A DNA stretch of 64,000 nucleotides, taken from the NCBI RefSeq assembly GCF_900155865.1, contig NZ_LT707006.1, positions 3,636,577-3,700,576 of the forward strand, given 5' to 3'. Made by a program: the position numbers and the translations under genes. Shown here piece by piece: positions 54,501-62,563 of this stretch. Under the pieces are notes generated by a model. It did not search any database. It worked only from the letters and a program-made list of their open reading frames with translations, and was not told the DNA's origin. Each line of letters opens with the position of its first letter. Position 1 is the stretch's first letter. This DNA is from Bacteroides bouchesdurhonensis (lineage in GTDB: Bacteria; Bacteroidota; Bacteroidia; Bacteroidales; Bacteroidaceae).

Positions 54501-54926
54501 TTTGTCACTTAATTCCTTTCGCGATACTACTTTCTCAGCCAACGCATCGGGGTAAGTAACAATACACAAGCCCTTTTCTCCTTTTTGCAAACGACTCAGG
54601 ACTTCGGTGCGCAAAATCTCGTTAGCAGCATCTTTTTGTCCGTACTTGATAGAACGTCGAAATGAAGAAGGGAAAAACAATACACTTTCTGCTCCCAATA
54701 CCTGTGTCAGGTCATGATAGAAATATCCAGCTTCTTCCAGATCACTCAGAATAAAGACAAAAGGACAAATATCTTGCTTGACCAAAACAGATGAGAACAA
54801 GGATGCAGCGGAAGCATGCAATCCACCACAATATAGGGTCTGAATCGAAGTATCCTTTAATAATCGCCTAAGAACGGCCGTATTAGGATGAACGGCATAT
54901 TGATGTTGTAACTCGGTTATTGTCAT
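51540..54926 (-). CDS. mfd: Transcription-repair coupling factor
   Basis: An 1128-residue protein that removes stalled RNA polymerase and recruits UvrA. Blocks: UvrB-like N-domain, RID/CarD-like domain (FTPGDYVVHTDHGIGRFSGL), helicase core with Walker A ICGDVGFGKTEVAIRAAFKA, DEEQ box (LLIIDEEQKFGV), TMTATPIPRTL, and MRGRVGRSNKKAF. The C-terminal TRCF domain ends near 51600. Minus-strand ATG 54926 (MTITELQHQYAVHP) is preferred. The TTG at 54947 lies in a TACTTTTGC element (54952-54944) that is likely the promoter. Its 5' end is partly copied at 59163-59330. Confidence 0.96.
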   Translation of the reverse strand: MTITELQHQYAVHPNTAVLRRLLKDTSIQTLYCGGLHASAASLFSSVLVKQDICPFVFILSDLEEAGYFYHDLTQVLGAESVLFFPSSFRRSIKYGQKDAANEILRTEVLSRLQKGEKGLCIVTYPDALAEKVVSRKELSDKTLKLNVGEKVDLTFVTDILHSYGFEYVDYVYEPGQYAVRGSIIDVFSFASEYPYRIDFFGDEVESIRTFEVESQLSREKKEGIVIVPDLAVTGDVTTSFLDFLTKDTVLAMRDFLWLRERIQAVHDEALTPQAIAVQEAEENGGITLEGKLIDGSEFTLRALDFRRMEFGNKPTGTPNASVMFETSAQPIFHKNFDLVASSFKDYLEKGYSLYICSDSVKQTDRIKAIFEDRGDKIQFTPVVRTLHEGFVDRTLRLCIFTDHQLFDRFHKYNLKSDKARSGKVALSLKELNQFTPGDYVVHTDHGIGRFSGLVRIPNGDTTQEVLKLVFQNEDVVFVSIHSLHKVSKYKGKDGEAPRLNKLGTGAWEKLKERTKSKIKDIARDLIKLYSQRRQEKGFSYSPDSFLQRELEASFIYEDTPDQSKATADVKADMEGDRPMDRLICGDVGFGKTEVAIRAAFKAVTDNKQVAVLVPTTVLAYQHFQTFRERLKDLPCRVDYLSRARTATQVKAVLKGLKEGEVNILIGTHRILGKDVHFKDLGLLIIDEEQKFGVSVKEKLRQLKVNVDTLTMTATPIPRTLQFSLMGARDLSVISTPPPNRYPIQTEVHTFNEEVITDAINFEMSRNGQVFFVNNRIANLPELKAMIERHIPDCRVAIGHGQMEPAQLEQIIFDFVNYDYDVLLATTIIESGIDIPNANTIIINQAQNFGLSDLHQMRGRVGRSNKKAFCYLLAPPLGSLTTEGKRRLQAIENFSDLGSGIHIAMQDLDIRGAGNLLGAEQSGFIADLGYETYQKILSEAVHELKNDEFADLYADEIKGEGQISGEQFVDECQIESDLELLLPANYVTGSSERMLLYRELDGLTLDTEVEAFRSRLEDRFGPVPPETEELLRIVPLRRLAARLGAEKIFLKGGRMTLFFVSNPDSPFYQSQAFGKAIDYMMKYTRRCDLREQNGRRSMLIKDVCNVETAVSVLKEIVALPSSSTSNPS

Positions 54927-55282
54927 ATCTAAAAAATTACTCTGCAAAAGTACGAATTTTACATGAATCTATCTCACACAGAATGTGCAGATTATGCACG
55001 CCATATCAAACCAAGACGGTGAAAACTGAACAAATAAAGTCTGTTTTCACCGTCATTTATCCTTTTCAGAATTATATTTATAAACAGTCTCTAAGAAGAT
55101 AATGTTTATCTATTGCATTTATGTTTGAGTGTTATTCCTTTCACACTATTGTTTCGAATAATGTGTTTATTTAAATAAGATAGACTACCTTTGTAGTTTA
55201 AAAGAAAATATATATCATTTTATTATAATGATTTGTTTCTTATTTGTGTTTCATTTGATTAACCTTAAAATCTGAAATTATT
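54927..55282. other. Intergenic region upstream of mfd, duplicated at 59.3 kb
   Basis: It holds the mfd promoter (minus-strand TACTTTTGC at 54952-54944) and a perfect 12-bp inverted repeat GACGGTGAAAAC (55015-55026) / GTTTTCACCGTC (55043-55054). The part up to about 55065 recurs at 59285-59440. The remainder is AT-rich sequence leading to the regulator gene at 55283. No gene seen; a 60-codon forward frame here spans the inverted repeat. Confidence 0.55.
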
Positions 55283-56371
55283 ATGAAATTAATAACGATT
55301 GTTAGTTTAAGTAATTTATTAGTTAAAAGAGAAAAGCTATCCATACTTTTAATTGTATTGTTTGTTGGGGGGATATTCTTCTTCTTTCTTGGGCAGATGT
55401 ATTATGATACAAGGAAGGATATGTTTAATCATAAGGCAGAGGACGCTTTCAGAAACGCTTTGCAGGATAAATTACAGAATGAGTCTTTTGAAGGCTATCT
55501 TTTTGCCAGTAAACGTACATCACAACCGAATGAGTTGCCAGATACAATTTATGTATATAATGATGAGGGTATGCATGCATACCCTTTAGATAAAGAAAAA
55601 AATAGCAAAAATGTAACGTCTGATCCCAATGCACGCATTATACATTCGGAATTTTTATCTGCCCATCCTATCGATGTAGATTCTTTATATAAAGGATGGC
55701 AGAAGTATCTGAAGAAAGAGAATATAGCTGGCACTTTTGTGTTAAAGCTCCTTGTTTCGGATGAAAAAGACAGTATTGCTACTTCTGTTTTTCCGAATGT
55801 TTCTTTAGGCGAAAATTTAGCACAATGTTTCAGACTGACAATTGGTTATCGATGTGAAGTTGATATATTGGGGTTTTGTTCTCCTTCTTTTGGGCAGTTA
55901 GTAGGGATAAAAGGAATTGCTTATAGTTTACTTTATTGGCTATCTATTATTGGCATTTATGGGATTATAATCTATCTAAAAAGAAAAGAGAAAAGTATAT
56001 CAATTTTGGATCAAAAGGGAGAAGATAATTGGATGGAACAAAAAATTAAATATGTGAGAAGTGAAACTGCTCAAATTTACCAACTATCTGAAAGTGTAAT
56101 TTTTGATGCAGACCGGAGAAAACTAATAGTAGATGATAAAGAGATCTCTGTGTACCCACAATGTGCCATTTTATTACAGCATTTTTTAGATACTCCAGAT
56201 CATATTTTGAAAGATGAAGAAATTGTTTCATTATTTTGGACGGAAAAGACTGATAATACAAACAACATTTATATTCTTATAGGACGTTTGCGTAAGCTTT
56301 TAGCAAAAGTGGCACCTATTGTGATTGATCGATATGAAATGTCAGGTTATCAATTAAAAATTCTTATATAG
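55283..56371 (+). CDS. Membrane-anchored winged-helix regulator
   Basis: A 362-residue protein with TM1 at about 20-39 (LSILLIVLFVGGIFFFFLGQ), a periplasmic domain of about 170 residues and TM2 at about 210-232 (IAYSLLYWLSIIGIYGIIIY). The cytoplasmic C-terminal OmpR/PhoB-type winged helix is at about 268-362 (LIVDDKEISVYPQCAILLQH, IYILIGRLRKLLAKVAPIVI, YEMSGYQLKIL). It would sense something in the periplasm and bind DNA directly. Such genes in Bacteroides often neighbour small secreted peptides and beta-propeller lipoproteins, as here. Confidence 0.75.
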   Translation: MKLITIVSLSNLLVKREKLSILLIVLFVGGIFFFFLGQMYYDTRKDMFNHKAEDAFRNALQDKLQNESFEGYLFASKRTSQPNELPDTIYVYNDEGMHAYPLDKEKNSKNVTSDPNARIIHSEFLSAHPIDVDSLYKGWQKYLKKENIAGTFVLKLLVSDEKDSIATSVFPNVSLGENLAQCFRLTIGYRCEVDILGFCSPSFGQLVGIKGIAYSLLYWLSIIGIYGIIIYLKRKEKSISILDQKGEDNWMEQKIKYVRSETAQIYQLSESVIFDADRRKLIVDDKEISVYPQCAILLQHFLDTPDHILKDEEIVSLFWTEKTDNTNNIYILIGRLRKLLAKVAPIVIDRYEMSGYQLKILI

Positions 56372-56474
56372 GAAAATATTCGATGAAATCGGCACTTTTG
56401 ACTTGAATTGCATTTTATTAATGGGTTTGGGTAATTGTCAGATCCTGATTGTTAGAAATTGTTAGGAATTATAT

Positions 56475-56505
56475 TTTGATATTATCTATCTATTGCATAC
56501 TTTTG
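56475..56505 (+). promoter_or_regulatory. Consensus Bacteroides promoter
   Basis: TTTG at 56475-56478 and TACTTTTG at 56498-56505 are separated by exactly 19 bases, a full match to TTTG-N19-TAnnTTTG. Transcription would start near 56511, driving the small Cys-rich frame and/or the lipoprotein gene at 56757. Confidence 0.75.
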
Positions 56506-56509
56506 TAAC

Positions 56510-56653
56510 ATGTATCAACCGATAATTGATAAACCTTATACATGTGCAGGTTCTAGTAAATCAGGTGCAACTTATTATGATTGTGGTTCTTGTACAAAGC
56601 AGTTCAATTCAAAAGGAACAGGTACAGCCTCTACTTGTAAGACATCGGAATAA
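56510..56653 (+). CDS. Short Cys-rich peptide gene, possibly a truncated NVEALA-type peptide
   Basis: A 47-codon frame: a TCAGSSKSGATYYDCGSCTK core with four cysteines and a Ser/Thr/Gly-rich end. The composition recalls the C-terminal part of NVEALA-type secreted peptides that sit beside 6-bladed beta-propeller lipoproteins. No leader sequence or NVEALA motif is present. The ATG lies at the predicted transcription start, so it would be leaderless or the gene is a 5'-deleted relic. Confidence 0.4.
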   Translation: MYQPIIDKPYTCAGSSKSGATYYDCGSCTKQFNSKGTGTASTCKTSE

Positions 56654-56756
56654 CTTTAAAGAAAACTGTTTATTGATAGTCTTTTTAAATTATAAGGCTA
56701 GCAATAAACAGTTTTCAAGTAAATTAAACGAGACCCAAATGTAATATAAGTTGATT

Positions 56757-57782
56757 ATGAGACGATATTTTATTTTTTTATTATTATCAGTTATAGTTGT
56801 TTCTTGCAGAAATAATGAAAGTCTGTTTTGTGGCAAATTAGTCCCTGTAGAAACTTTCGAGAAAGAATATCATTTGGTTGGTAGTATGGAACAGATAGAT
56901 ACTATTGGTGCCTTCCAAATAGATTTTTCGGCTCCATATTTGATTATTACACAATACAAATTACCTTATTTTATTAAAGTATATGATAGTAAAACGAGAA
57001 ATATTCGAGCAAATTTAGCTCATAGAGGCGAGGGACCAAATGAATTTCTTAGCTTTAGTATTTTAAACCAACAACATGACTCTATACTTTGGGCTCAAGA
57101 CTACCATAAAAAGAAATTATTAGGTATTGATTTGCAAAAAAGTATAGAACAAAAAACTAATGTTGTTCGAAAAAGCTTAGATTATAAAAAAATAAATGAT
57201 CCTCTGCAAGTGTTTTATTGTAACGACTCATTGCTGCTAATTAAAAATATAGAGCATGGATTAGGAGTGCAATATGTAAAATTTAACCCTTTTCGTCCAG
57301 ATGAAAATATGACTAGGTTTTTTATGTACAATCCTATATTGTTGCAGCAAGATTTGAATTTAATGATGAGTCTAGCTGATTGTTTGAAGCCAAATGGTAA
57401 GATGATAGCCAGTCTAACAGGAGTACTCAATCAGATAGATATCTTGAACCTTGAAGATAGTACCCAAAATTTTTCTGTAAAAATGGGGGATGGACCTACT
57501 TCTATAGAAGATATTAGGCAAAATAGAGAAACATTATATGATTATTACATTTCCATACCCCGGTGCAATGATTCTCTGATATTTGCATTGTATTGTAATA
57601 AAGAAGAGAATGGAAAAAAGGAATTTCACGTGATTAATTGGGAAGGTAAGGCACTCTTTAAACTTTTTATTAATGAAGACTTGCGCGACTTTAATATAGA
57701 TTGGCAAAATGGAAAACTTTATGGAATAACAAATAATGATATTGTATATGTTTATGATGTGAATAACATAGTAAAAACATAG
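56757..57782 (+). CDS. 6-bladed beta-propeller-type lipoprotein 1
   Basis: A 341-residue exported protein. The signal peptide MRRYFIFLLLSVIVVSC makes Cys17 the likely lipidation site. The body consists of repeated beta-strand blocks, with the GEGPNEFLSF motif (GxGPxEF) that is characteristic of this Bacteroides propeller family. Probably surface or periplasmic. Ligand unknown. ATG 56757 is preferred over the upstream TTG at 56751. Confidence 0.75.
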   Translation: MRRYFIFLLLSVIVVSCRNNESLFCGKLVPVETFEKEYHLVGSMEQIDTIGAFQIDFSAPYLIITQYKLPYFIKVYDSKTRNIRANLAHRGEGPNEFLSFSILNQQHDSILWAQDYHKKKLLGIDLQKSIEQKTNVVRKSLDYKKINDPLQVFYCNDSLLLIKNIEHGLGVQYVKFNPFRPDENMTRFFMYNPILLQQDLNLMMSLADCLKPNGKMIASLTGVLNQIDILNLEDSTQNFSVKMGDGPTSIEDIRQNRETLYDYYISIPRCNDSLIFALYCNKEENGKKEFHVINWEGKALFKLFINEDLRDFNIDWQNGKLYGITNNDIVYVYDVNNIVKT

Positions 57783-57904
57783 TTATTATTGTAATTTCTG
57801 GTATCGCCGGACGTTAGATCCAGTTGTTGCTGTTCTCAATTTTAAATTGAACACCAATAAAACTCAAAAAACTATTTTTAATAAAAACTTAATAAAACGC
57901 AGAA

Positions 57905-59086
57905 ATGAAAGAAATAAGAATTGTATTAATATTTTCGTTAGTTGTTCTCTTAAGTAATTGCGTGAATAATAAGAATATGCTAAATGATAAGGATTCTTTA
58001 GTCATTGAACTGAATTTTAATAATTCAGTTGATATTCATGATACTGGTCTTATTGATAGCATAGATATCTTGAGATTAAGTAATGATGCAATATTGGGGC
58101 AGGTTGATAAAATTGTAAAACATAATAATTATGTATTCTTGTTGGATGCATTTATTACTAAGTCTGTCTTTGTGTATGATTTATCAGGGAATTTTATAAA
58201 ACAATTAGTGACTATTGGGAAAGGACCAAAGGAATGCTTACAGCCTATGGATATCTTTATTGATAAGAAAGAAAATATATTAGCGGTTGTTAGTAGAACA
58301 GACAAAAAGTTACTAAAATATAACTTGGATAATCTGAATTTAATGTCTGTTGAAAAATTACCAAAGCCATTTTTCTTCTTAAGCAATATAGAAAACGGAT
58401 ATATAGGATGTATGAATAATCTTATTGATGATAACAAACCATTCAATTTGTGGACTATGTCTAATAGCTTAGAATTAAAAAATAGTTTTTTTGAAATTCC
58501 ATCTTCTTGGAATAGCATAGCGTCCGGTAACATTCAACCATTTTCTAGATACAATGATGAAGTATATTATATTCAACCTTATGATTTTAATATTTACTGT
58601 GTTGATGAAAAAGAGAATAAAGTTTCTTATCAATATGATTTAGGGAGTAATACTTGGCCTTCAGATATAAAAGAATATGAAGACATAAAAAGAATTAATG
58701 AAAATTCTCCAAATAGATACATCGGCGGCTTCTATACATTTCAGGAAACACAGAATTATTTGATTACAAGGACAGTTTTTAAAAATGAAGAGTTGTTGGG
58801 GGTCTATAATAAAAAAACTAGAGAAACTTATGTGGTAAAACCGAGTTCTTATTCTGATAAATATCTTATCTCATTTGGAAAAATAATAGGTATGGATGAG
58901 AATGCTATTTACTCTTTGGTAGCCGCTGAATCTGTAAATAAAATTATTGTAGGTAAAGATAAATATAATGATTTTGAAAGTATGTATCCAGTTCAGGTTA
59001 AAAACTTAAGAGAGAAATTTAAAGGTGTATCTATCAGTGAAGAAGATAATCCTTTTTTACTAATACATTATTTTAATGTGGAGTAG
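57905..59086 (+). CDS. 6-bladed beta-propeller-type lipoprotein 2
   Basis: A 393-residue lipoprotein (MKEIRIVLIFSLVVLLSNC, lipobox Cys19). The propeller signature VYDLSGNFIKQLVTIGKGPK, followed by ECLQPMDIFID, is near residue 90-115, the same GxGPxE motif as in the upstream lipoprotein. It follows that gene by 122 bases. The pair probably shares regulation by the membrane winged-helix protein. Confidence 0.75.
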   Translation: MKEIRIVLIFSLVVLLSNCVNNKNMLNDKDSLVIELNFNNSVDIHDTGLIDSIDILRLSNDAILGQVDKIVKHNNYVFLLDAFITKSVFVYDLSGNFIKQLVTIGKGPKECLQPMDIFIDKKENILAVVSRTDKKLLKYNLDNLNLMSVEKLPKPFFFLSNIENGYIGCMNNLIDDNKPFNLWTMSNSLELKNSFFEIPSSWNSIASGNIQPFSRYNDEVYYIQPYDFNIYCVDEKENKVSYQYDLGSNTWPSDIKEYEDIKRINENSPNRYIGGFYTFQETQNYLITRTVFKNEELLGVYNKKTRETYVVKPSSYSDKYLISFGKIIGMDENAIYSLVAAESVNKIIVGKDKYNDFESMYPVQVKNLREKFKGVSISEEDNPFLLIHYFNVE

Positions 59087-59162
59087 TATTATTGTAGTTC
59101 TTGGTACATATCTTGATCATTCCAAAATTGTTAAAGAAATAAATGTTTTATCCTGTTTTAGC

Positions 59163-59440
59163 AAAACAAATGAGAACAAGGATGTAGCGGAATCACAATA
59201 TATGGTCTGAATCGAAGTATCCTTTAATAATCGCTTAAGAACTGCCGTTATTGGGATGAACGGCATATTGTTGTTGTAACTCGGTTATTGTCATATCTAA
59301 AAAATTACTTTGCAAAAGTACGAATTTTACGTGAATCTATCTCATACGGAACGTACAGATTATACATTGCTTATAAAACTAAGATGGTGAAAACAGAACA
59401 AATAAAGTCTGTTTTCACCATCATTTATCCTTTTCAAAGA
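59163..59440 (-). pseudogene. Partial copy of the mfd 5' end and its upstream region
   Basis: Bases 59163-59440 are about 85-90% identical by eye to 54785-55065: the first ~50 codons of mfd, its TACTTTTGC-like promoter and the inverted repeat. Small deletions (about 12 bases near 59195) break the reading frame. The stem in this copy is GATGGTGAAAAC/GTTTTCACCATC (59383-59394, 59411-59422), keeping base pairing through a paired change. Confidence 0.8.
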
Positions 59441-59492
59441 GTTATATTCTCAACAATAACTCAGGATTCTTATGAATCAAAGTATTCTTATT

Positions 59493-59758
59493 CTATTCAG
59501 AGTAAGTTCTCCTTATTCCGGAAGCAGAGATTATCGGACGCTCCACCGCTTTACGACAAATTACACGAATATTTTCATCAACAGCACGCGTATTGTTGGA
59601 GATGTAAGGCATATCAATGGAAGGAATACCACTAAAAACATAGTCCATAGATGTCATGGGGTAAACTACATATTCAGCTTTACCCGCTTCTATAAAGGGA
59701 CGATCCCGTTCATACTCCTCTGCACTCCAACATAACTTCAAAGTCTTCACGACTCATT
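59493..59758 (-). pseudogene. Partial copy of the 3' end of the transglutaminase-like gene
   Basis: About 80 codons (EYERDRPFIEAGKA... to the stop at 59493) closely match the last 80 codons of the gene at 62564-63916. The homology continues downstream to about 59455. The 5' part is missing. It is joined directly to the mfd relic, so 59163-59758 preserves an mfd/transglutaminase-gene junction. Confidence 0.85.
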
Positions 59759-59823
59759 CGTTCCCTCTAAAGAATAGAGTTAATGTAAATTAGAATTGTA
59801 TATATCGCGTATGCGTGTATCTA

Positions 59824-61154
59824 CAATAGTTCGTTAAATATTTAATTAACATTTACGCAGCAATTGCTGCAAATTTCACTCCCTCTTCCCATAGTCTTCG
59901 ATTTATTTCCTCGTTAGGATTAATCCCTAACACGGAAATAAATCGTTGCATAAGAAAAAGATTGTGGCACAGCACCTTTACAGATGCCATTGATAGAACA
60001 GTTCCCTTCTCCAAGGCTTTCACTTTTGCCAGATTTACACTGGTCAATGAAGCGTTAAAGTGGAAATGCAGTTTGTCCAAGTCGCGACTTTGGCAGTCGG
60101 TCAGCCCTGTGAATTGCTTGCTATCCCGGTAGCAAAATTCAATTTGAAAACGAGTCCTGTAATAATCCAGTATATCCATCGCTTTCATCTGCGTGTCCGT
60201 AGAGAAATATAACTTACGCACCTTCTTGTCATCACTTTCCCAAATACACAATCGAATATTTCTCCCTAAGGAACGGGAGTGGACGATTGCTGAAAGTATT
60301 CGTCCCTCTCCCTTTTCCAACTGAATAATTTCAAAACGTTCCTCTTCCAAGTGTTTCATATCAATTTTACCATCATACAATTTAGGTCGGCCCTTTTTAC
60401 CCGTAGGTTGTTCCATCGTCAGATACCGGAAATAAGCGTCATCCCGAAAACGACTGATGACATGGAATCCTATATCCAGGGCACCATCCACAAAAGTGGA
60501 TTTAGAGAAATAAGCATCGGCAACTACATACTTGGTCAGCTGCTGAAGAGTTCCCTTACGGGTACGAAGTACATGCAAATACCAATCTATCAATGTCCAT
60601 TTAGCTTGTTCCAAGGTTTTCACAGGCGGCGTTTGAACGGCCTCCAAATGGAAGCAGGTATGAAGATCCATATCAATAATACCTATACCGGAGATTTCAA
60701 GACCATGCTTAGCCATTTTTGCACAACCGGACCAAAAACGGCCCAGATAGGGAGTGCATTTCCCTGACTTGCTGATATAACTCGGATCGAAAGCGATAGC
60801 AACACGGCTACTTATCTGAGATTCAGCCAAAGTCGCATTGAAGCAGAGCCAGTCAAACTTGCGACCAAACTGCTGACGATAGCGTTGTTCGCAAAAGCGA
60901 CCATAACGACCCAGTTGAAGGAAATTAATCCTACCGGGGATAATCAGATATAAAAGTAGTACTTCAAGCATAAATTTCTCACGCCATTTGTTTATCTTTG
61001 CAGCTGACTGACTCAGCAAATTATTTATTATCTCAAGATATTGGTCAAGTTCGTTCAGATTCATTTTTTTCAGGATGTAGGAACCCTTAATATAATGAAT
61101 TGGTAGGACTTGACCTACTTTTTAGTTGTTAATTCAAAACTTAACGAACTATTG
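59824..61154 (-). mobile_element. Complete insertion sequence (IS4-superfamily type)
   Basis: Terminal inverted repeats begin CAATAGTTCGTTAA at both ends (left 59824; right complement ending 61154), with 25 of 28 bases matching. The element is 1331 bp and is flanked by the 6-bp direct repeat TATCTA (59818-59823 and 61155-61160), the probable target duplication. It contains one intact transposase gene. Confidence 0.85.
59853..61064 (-). CDS. IS transposase (DDE, IS4-like)
   Basis: A 403-residue transposase. DDE-type landmarks: AIAFDPSYISKSGK (first Asp), YVVADAYFSKSTFVDGAL (second Asp) and DYYRTRFQIEFCYRDSKQFT (the YREK-like block with the catalytic Glu). The N-terminus MNLNELDQYLEIINNLLSQS is a helical DNA-binding region. 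Uninterrupted and within intact inverted repeats, so probably active. Confidence 0.88.
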   Translation of the reverse strand: MNLNELDQYLEIINNLLSQSAAKINKWREKFMLEVLLLYLIIPGRINFLQLGRYGRFCEQRYRQQFGRKFDWLCFNATLAESQISSRVAIAFDPSYISKSGKCTPYLGRFWSGCAKMAKHGLEISGIGIIDMDLHTCFHLEAVQTPPVKTLEQAKWTLIDWYLHVLRTRKGTLQQLTKYVVADAYFSKSTFVDGALDIGFHVISRFRDDAYFRYLTMEQPTGKKGRPKLYDGKIDMKHLEEERFEIIQLEKGEGRILSAIVHSRSLGRNIRLCIWESDDKKVRKLYFSTDTQMKAMDILDYYRTRFQIEFCYRDSKQFTGLTDCQSRDLDKLHFHFNASLTSVNLAKVKALEKGTVLSMASVKVLCHNLFLMQRFISVLGINPNEEINRRLWEEGVKFAAIAA

Positions 61155-61161
61155 TATCTAA

Positions 61162-61236
61162 GGAAACTTCTATAAAGCCGGTACAATAGAGGAACTAAAG
61201 AAAATTGTGGCTGAGATTGAAGAAAAAGCCGAATAA
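61162..61236 (+). pseudogene. C-terminal gene scrap beside the IS
   Basis: Bases 61162-61236 read GNFYKAGTIEELKKIVAEIE then EKAE and a stop, a plausible C-terminal helix of a lost gene. A stop codon precedes it even if the IS is removed. Parent family unknown. Confidence 0.35.
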
Positions 61237-61291
61237 AGTTGTATTACTGTATAACTTTCCATATCTTTGTATTAATAAAAAACGAAGCAAT

Positions 61292-61549
61292 ATGCCAGAA
61301 ATATGTAGATTCTTTGGAATTATAATAAGTCTTTATTGGAAAGACCATAATCCACCTCATATTCATTTTGAATATGGAGACTATCAATGCTCAATCAGTG
61401 TGTTGGACAGAATCGTAAACGGTCAAGCTCCAGCTAAAGTGATTGCCAAGGTAAACGAATGGATTGATTTGCATGAAGCTGAAATTCTTACCCTATGGGA
61501 GAAAGCCCAAAGAGGTGAGAAGATTGATAAAATAGAACCTCTAAAATAA
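61292..61549 (+). CDS. DUF4160 protein
   Basis: An 85-residue protein with the DUF4160 hallmark WKDHNPPHIHFEYGDYQC and a C-terminal helix (EWIDLHEAEILTLWEKAQRG). The start at 61292 (MPEICRFFG) follows weakly purine-rich sequence; a longer frame from 61205 has no family match. It pairs with the DUF2442 gene six bases downstream. Such pairs are often grouped with toxin-antitoxin-like modules, though activity is unproven. Confidence 0.85.
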   Translation: MPEICRFFGIIISLYWKDHNPPHIHFEYGDYQCSISVLDRIVNGQAPAKVIAKVNEWIDLHEAEILTLWEKAQRGEKIDKIEPLK

Positions 61550-61555
61550 ACGCTT

Positions 61556-61789
61556 ATGTTACGAGTTGTAGATGTGGATTATATTAAAGATTACGAGCTT
61601 CTTATAACATTTAGTGATGGAAGCAAAAAAAGAGTAGACCTAAAACCCTATCTAACGGGAGAGGTCTTTGGAGAACTGTTGGATAAAGACAAGTTTATCC
61701 AATACGGACTGACACGCACCACTATCGAATGGGCAAACGGTGCAGATTTAGCCCCTGAATTTTTACACGAAATTGGAACGGCTGCATAA
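61556..61789 (+). CDS. DUF2442 protein
   Basis: A 77-residue protein: VVDVDYIKDYELLITFSDGS, then KRVDLKPYLTGEVFGELLD, and the conserved end TIEWANGADLAPEFLHE. It is a typical DUF2442, encoded directly after DUF4160. Function unknown. Confidence 0.88.
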   Translation: MLRVVDVDYIKDYELLITFSDGSKKRVDLKPYLTGEVFGELLDKDKFIQYGLTRTTIEWANGADLAPEFLHEIGTAA

Positions 61790-61804
61790 TTATTGTGTAT
61801 AGGC

Positions 61805-62110
61805 ATGGAACTAAAAGAAATCAGTAAAGACATCTATGATGTAGATGCATGGCTGGACGAAGATCTTGGCAAAGAAGGAACTCCCGAACGTGAAAAGAAC
61901 CGTGAAAAGGCATGGGAAGAGTATAACGCTCAAATCTTATTGGATGCCCGTAAAAACGCAAGACTTACGCAGGCAGAACTTGCCAAGCGCATAGGAGCCG
62001 ACAAGGGTTATATCTCAAGAATAGAGCGAGGTCTTACTGTTCCAACAGTTTCTACTTTGTATCGCATTGCAGCAGCTATGGGGCTAACTGTAGAATTAAG
62101 ACCTATGTAA
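61805..62110 (+). CDS. XRE-family HTH regulator/antitoxin-like
   Basis: A 101-residue protein with an acidic N-terminal half and a C-terminal lambda-repressor-type HTH (ARLTQAELAKRIGADKGYIS, then RIERGLTVPTVSTLYRIA). The start at 61805 (MELKEISKD) lies 15 bases after DUF2442. It would autoregulate the three-gene cluster; a terminator follows. Confidence 0.85.
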   Translation: MELKEISKDIYDVDAWLDEDLGKEGTPEREKNREKAWEEYNAQILLDARKNARLTQAELAKRIGADKGYISRIERGLTVPTVSTLYRIAAAMGLTVELRPM

Positions 62111-62112
62111 AT

Positions 62113-62138
62113 AAGCCGGAGCACTAAACTCCGGCTTT
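62113..62138 (+). terminator. Intrinsic terminator after the XRE gene
   Basis: A perfect 9-bp stem AAGCCGGAG (62113-62121) / CTCCGGCTT (62129-62137), a 7-base loop and a short T run. Confidence 0.75.
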
Positions 62139-62145
62139 CAATTGA

Positions 62146-62343
62146 TTAGCCCTTACAGAAACACGACACCTCGCAATTATCAGAAATTGTACTCTCAGAC
62201 TGAATCCCAAGCACCCTTGACATTTCCTCACCTAATCCGGTAGTCATTTTCCCACCAGCAAGCGAGCTTGGAGAAAACAGGTACAGGATAATGAAGATAA
62301 ATTTCTTCCGTTGGGTTACACTGTCAGTATTAGGGGGGGACAT
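62146..62343 (-). CDS. Possible short secreted-peptide ORF (weak)
   Basis: A 65-codon minus-strand frame with a hydrophobic stretch (KKFIFIILYLFSPSSLAGGK) and a Cys-containing end (SDNCEVSCFCKG). It looks like a small exported peptide, but the N-terminal codons come from a C7 run (G7 on +, 62333-62339) and do not resemble a leader. No good promoter seen. Could be a relic. Confidence 0.25.
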   Translation of the reverse strand: MSPPNTDSVTQRKKFIFIILYLFSPSSLAGGKMTTGLGEEMSRVLGIQSESTISDNCEVSCFCKG

Positions 62344-62563
62344 CCTCTCTCGTCTAATACCTCAACGAATATTCTATAGATTTCATGGATAAGGTTTTTA
62401 TCCTCAAATTATGCAAAGCAACGCATGTGGTAAGAATCCGTTCGACGAAAGAGTTCGCTCTGAGTCTACATTCATCTTGACAATTCTCATGGCTTTGGCA
62501 CTGCCAGTAATGTTATATTCTTAACAATAACTCAGGATTCTTATGAATCAAAGTATTCTTATT
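62344..62563. other. Intergenic sequence before the duplicated transglutaminase gene end
   Basis: No gene seen. From about 62511 onward the sequence matches 59443 onward (TTATATTCT then AACAATAACTCAGG), the start of the repeated block that contains the transglutaminase gene 3' end. Confidence 0.5.

Noticed and set aside
56526..56744. 72-codon ORF overlapping the Cys-rich peptide frame
   Set aside because: It begins at TTG, is rich in simple hydrophobic runs and has no domain; the other frame has the better peptide-like pattern.
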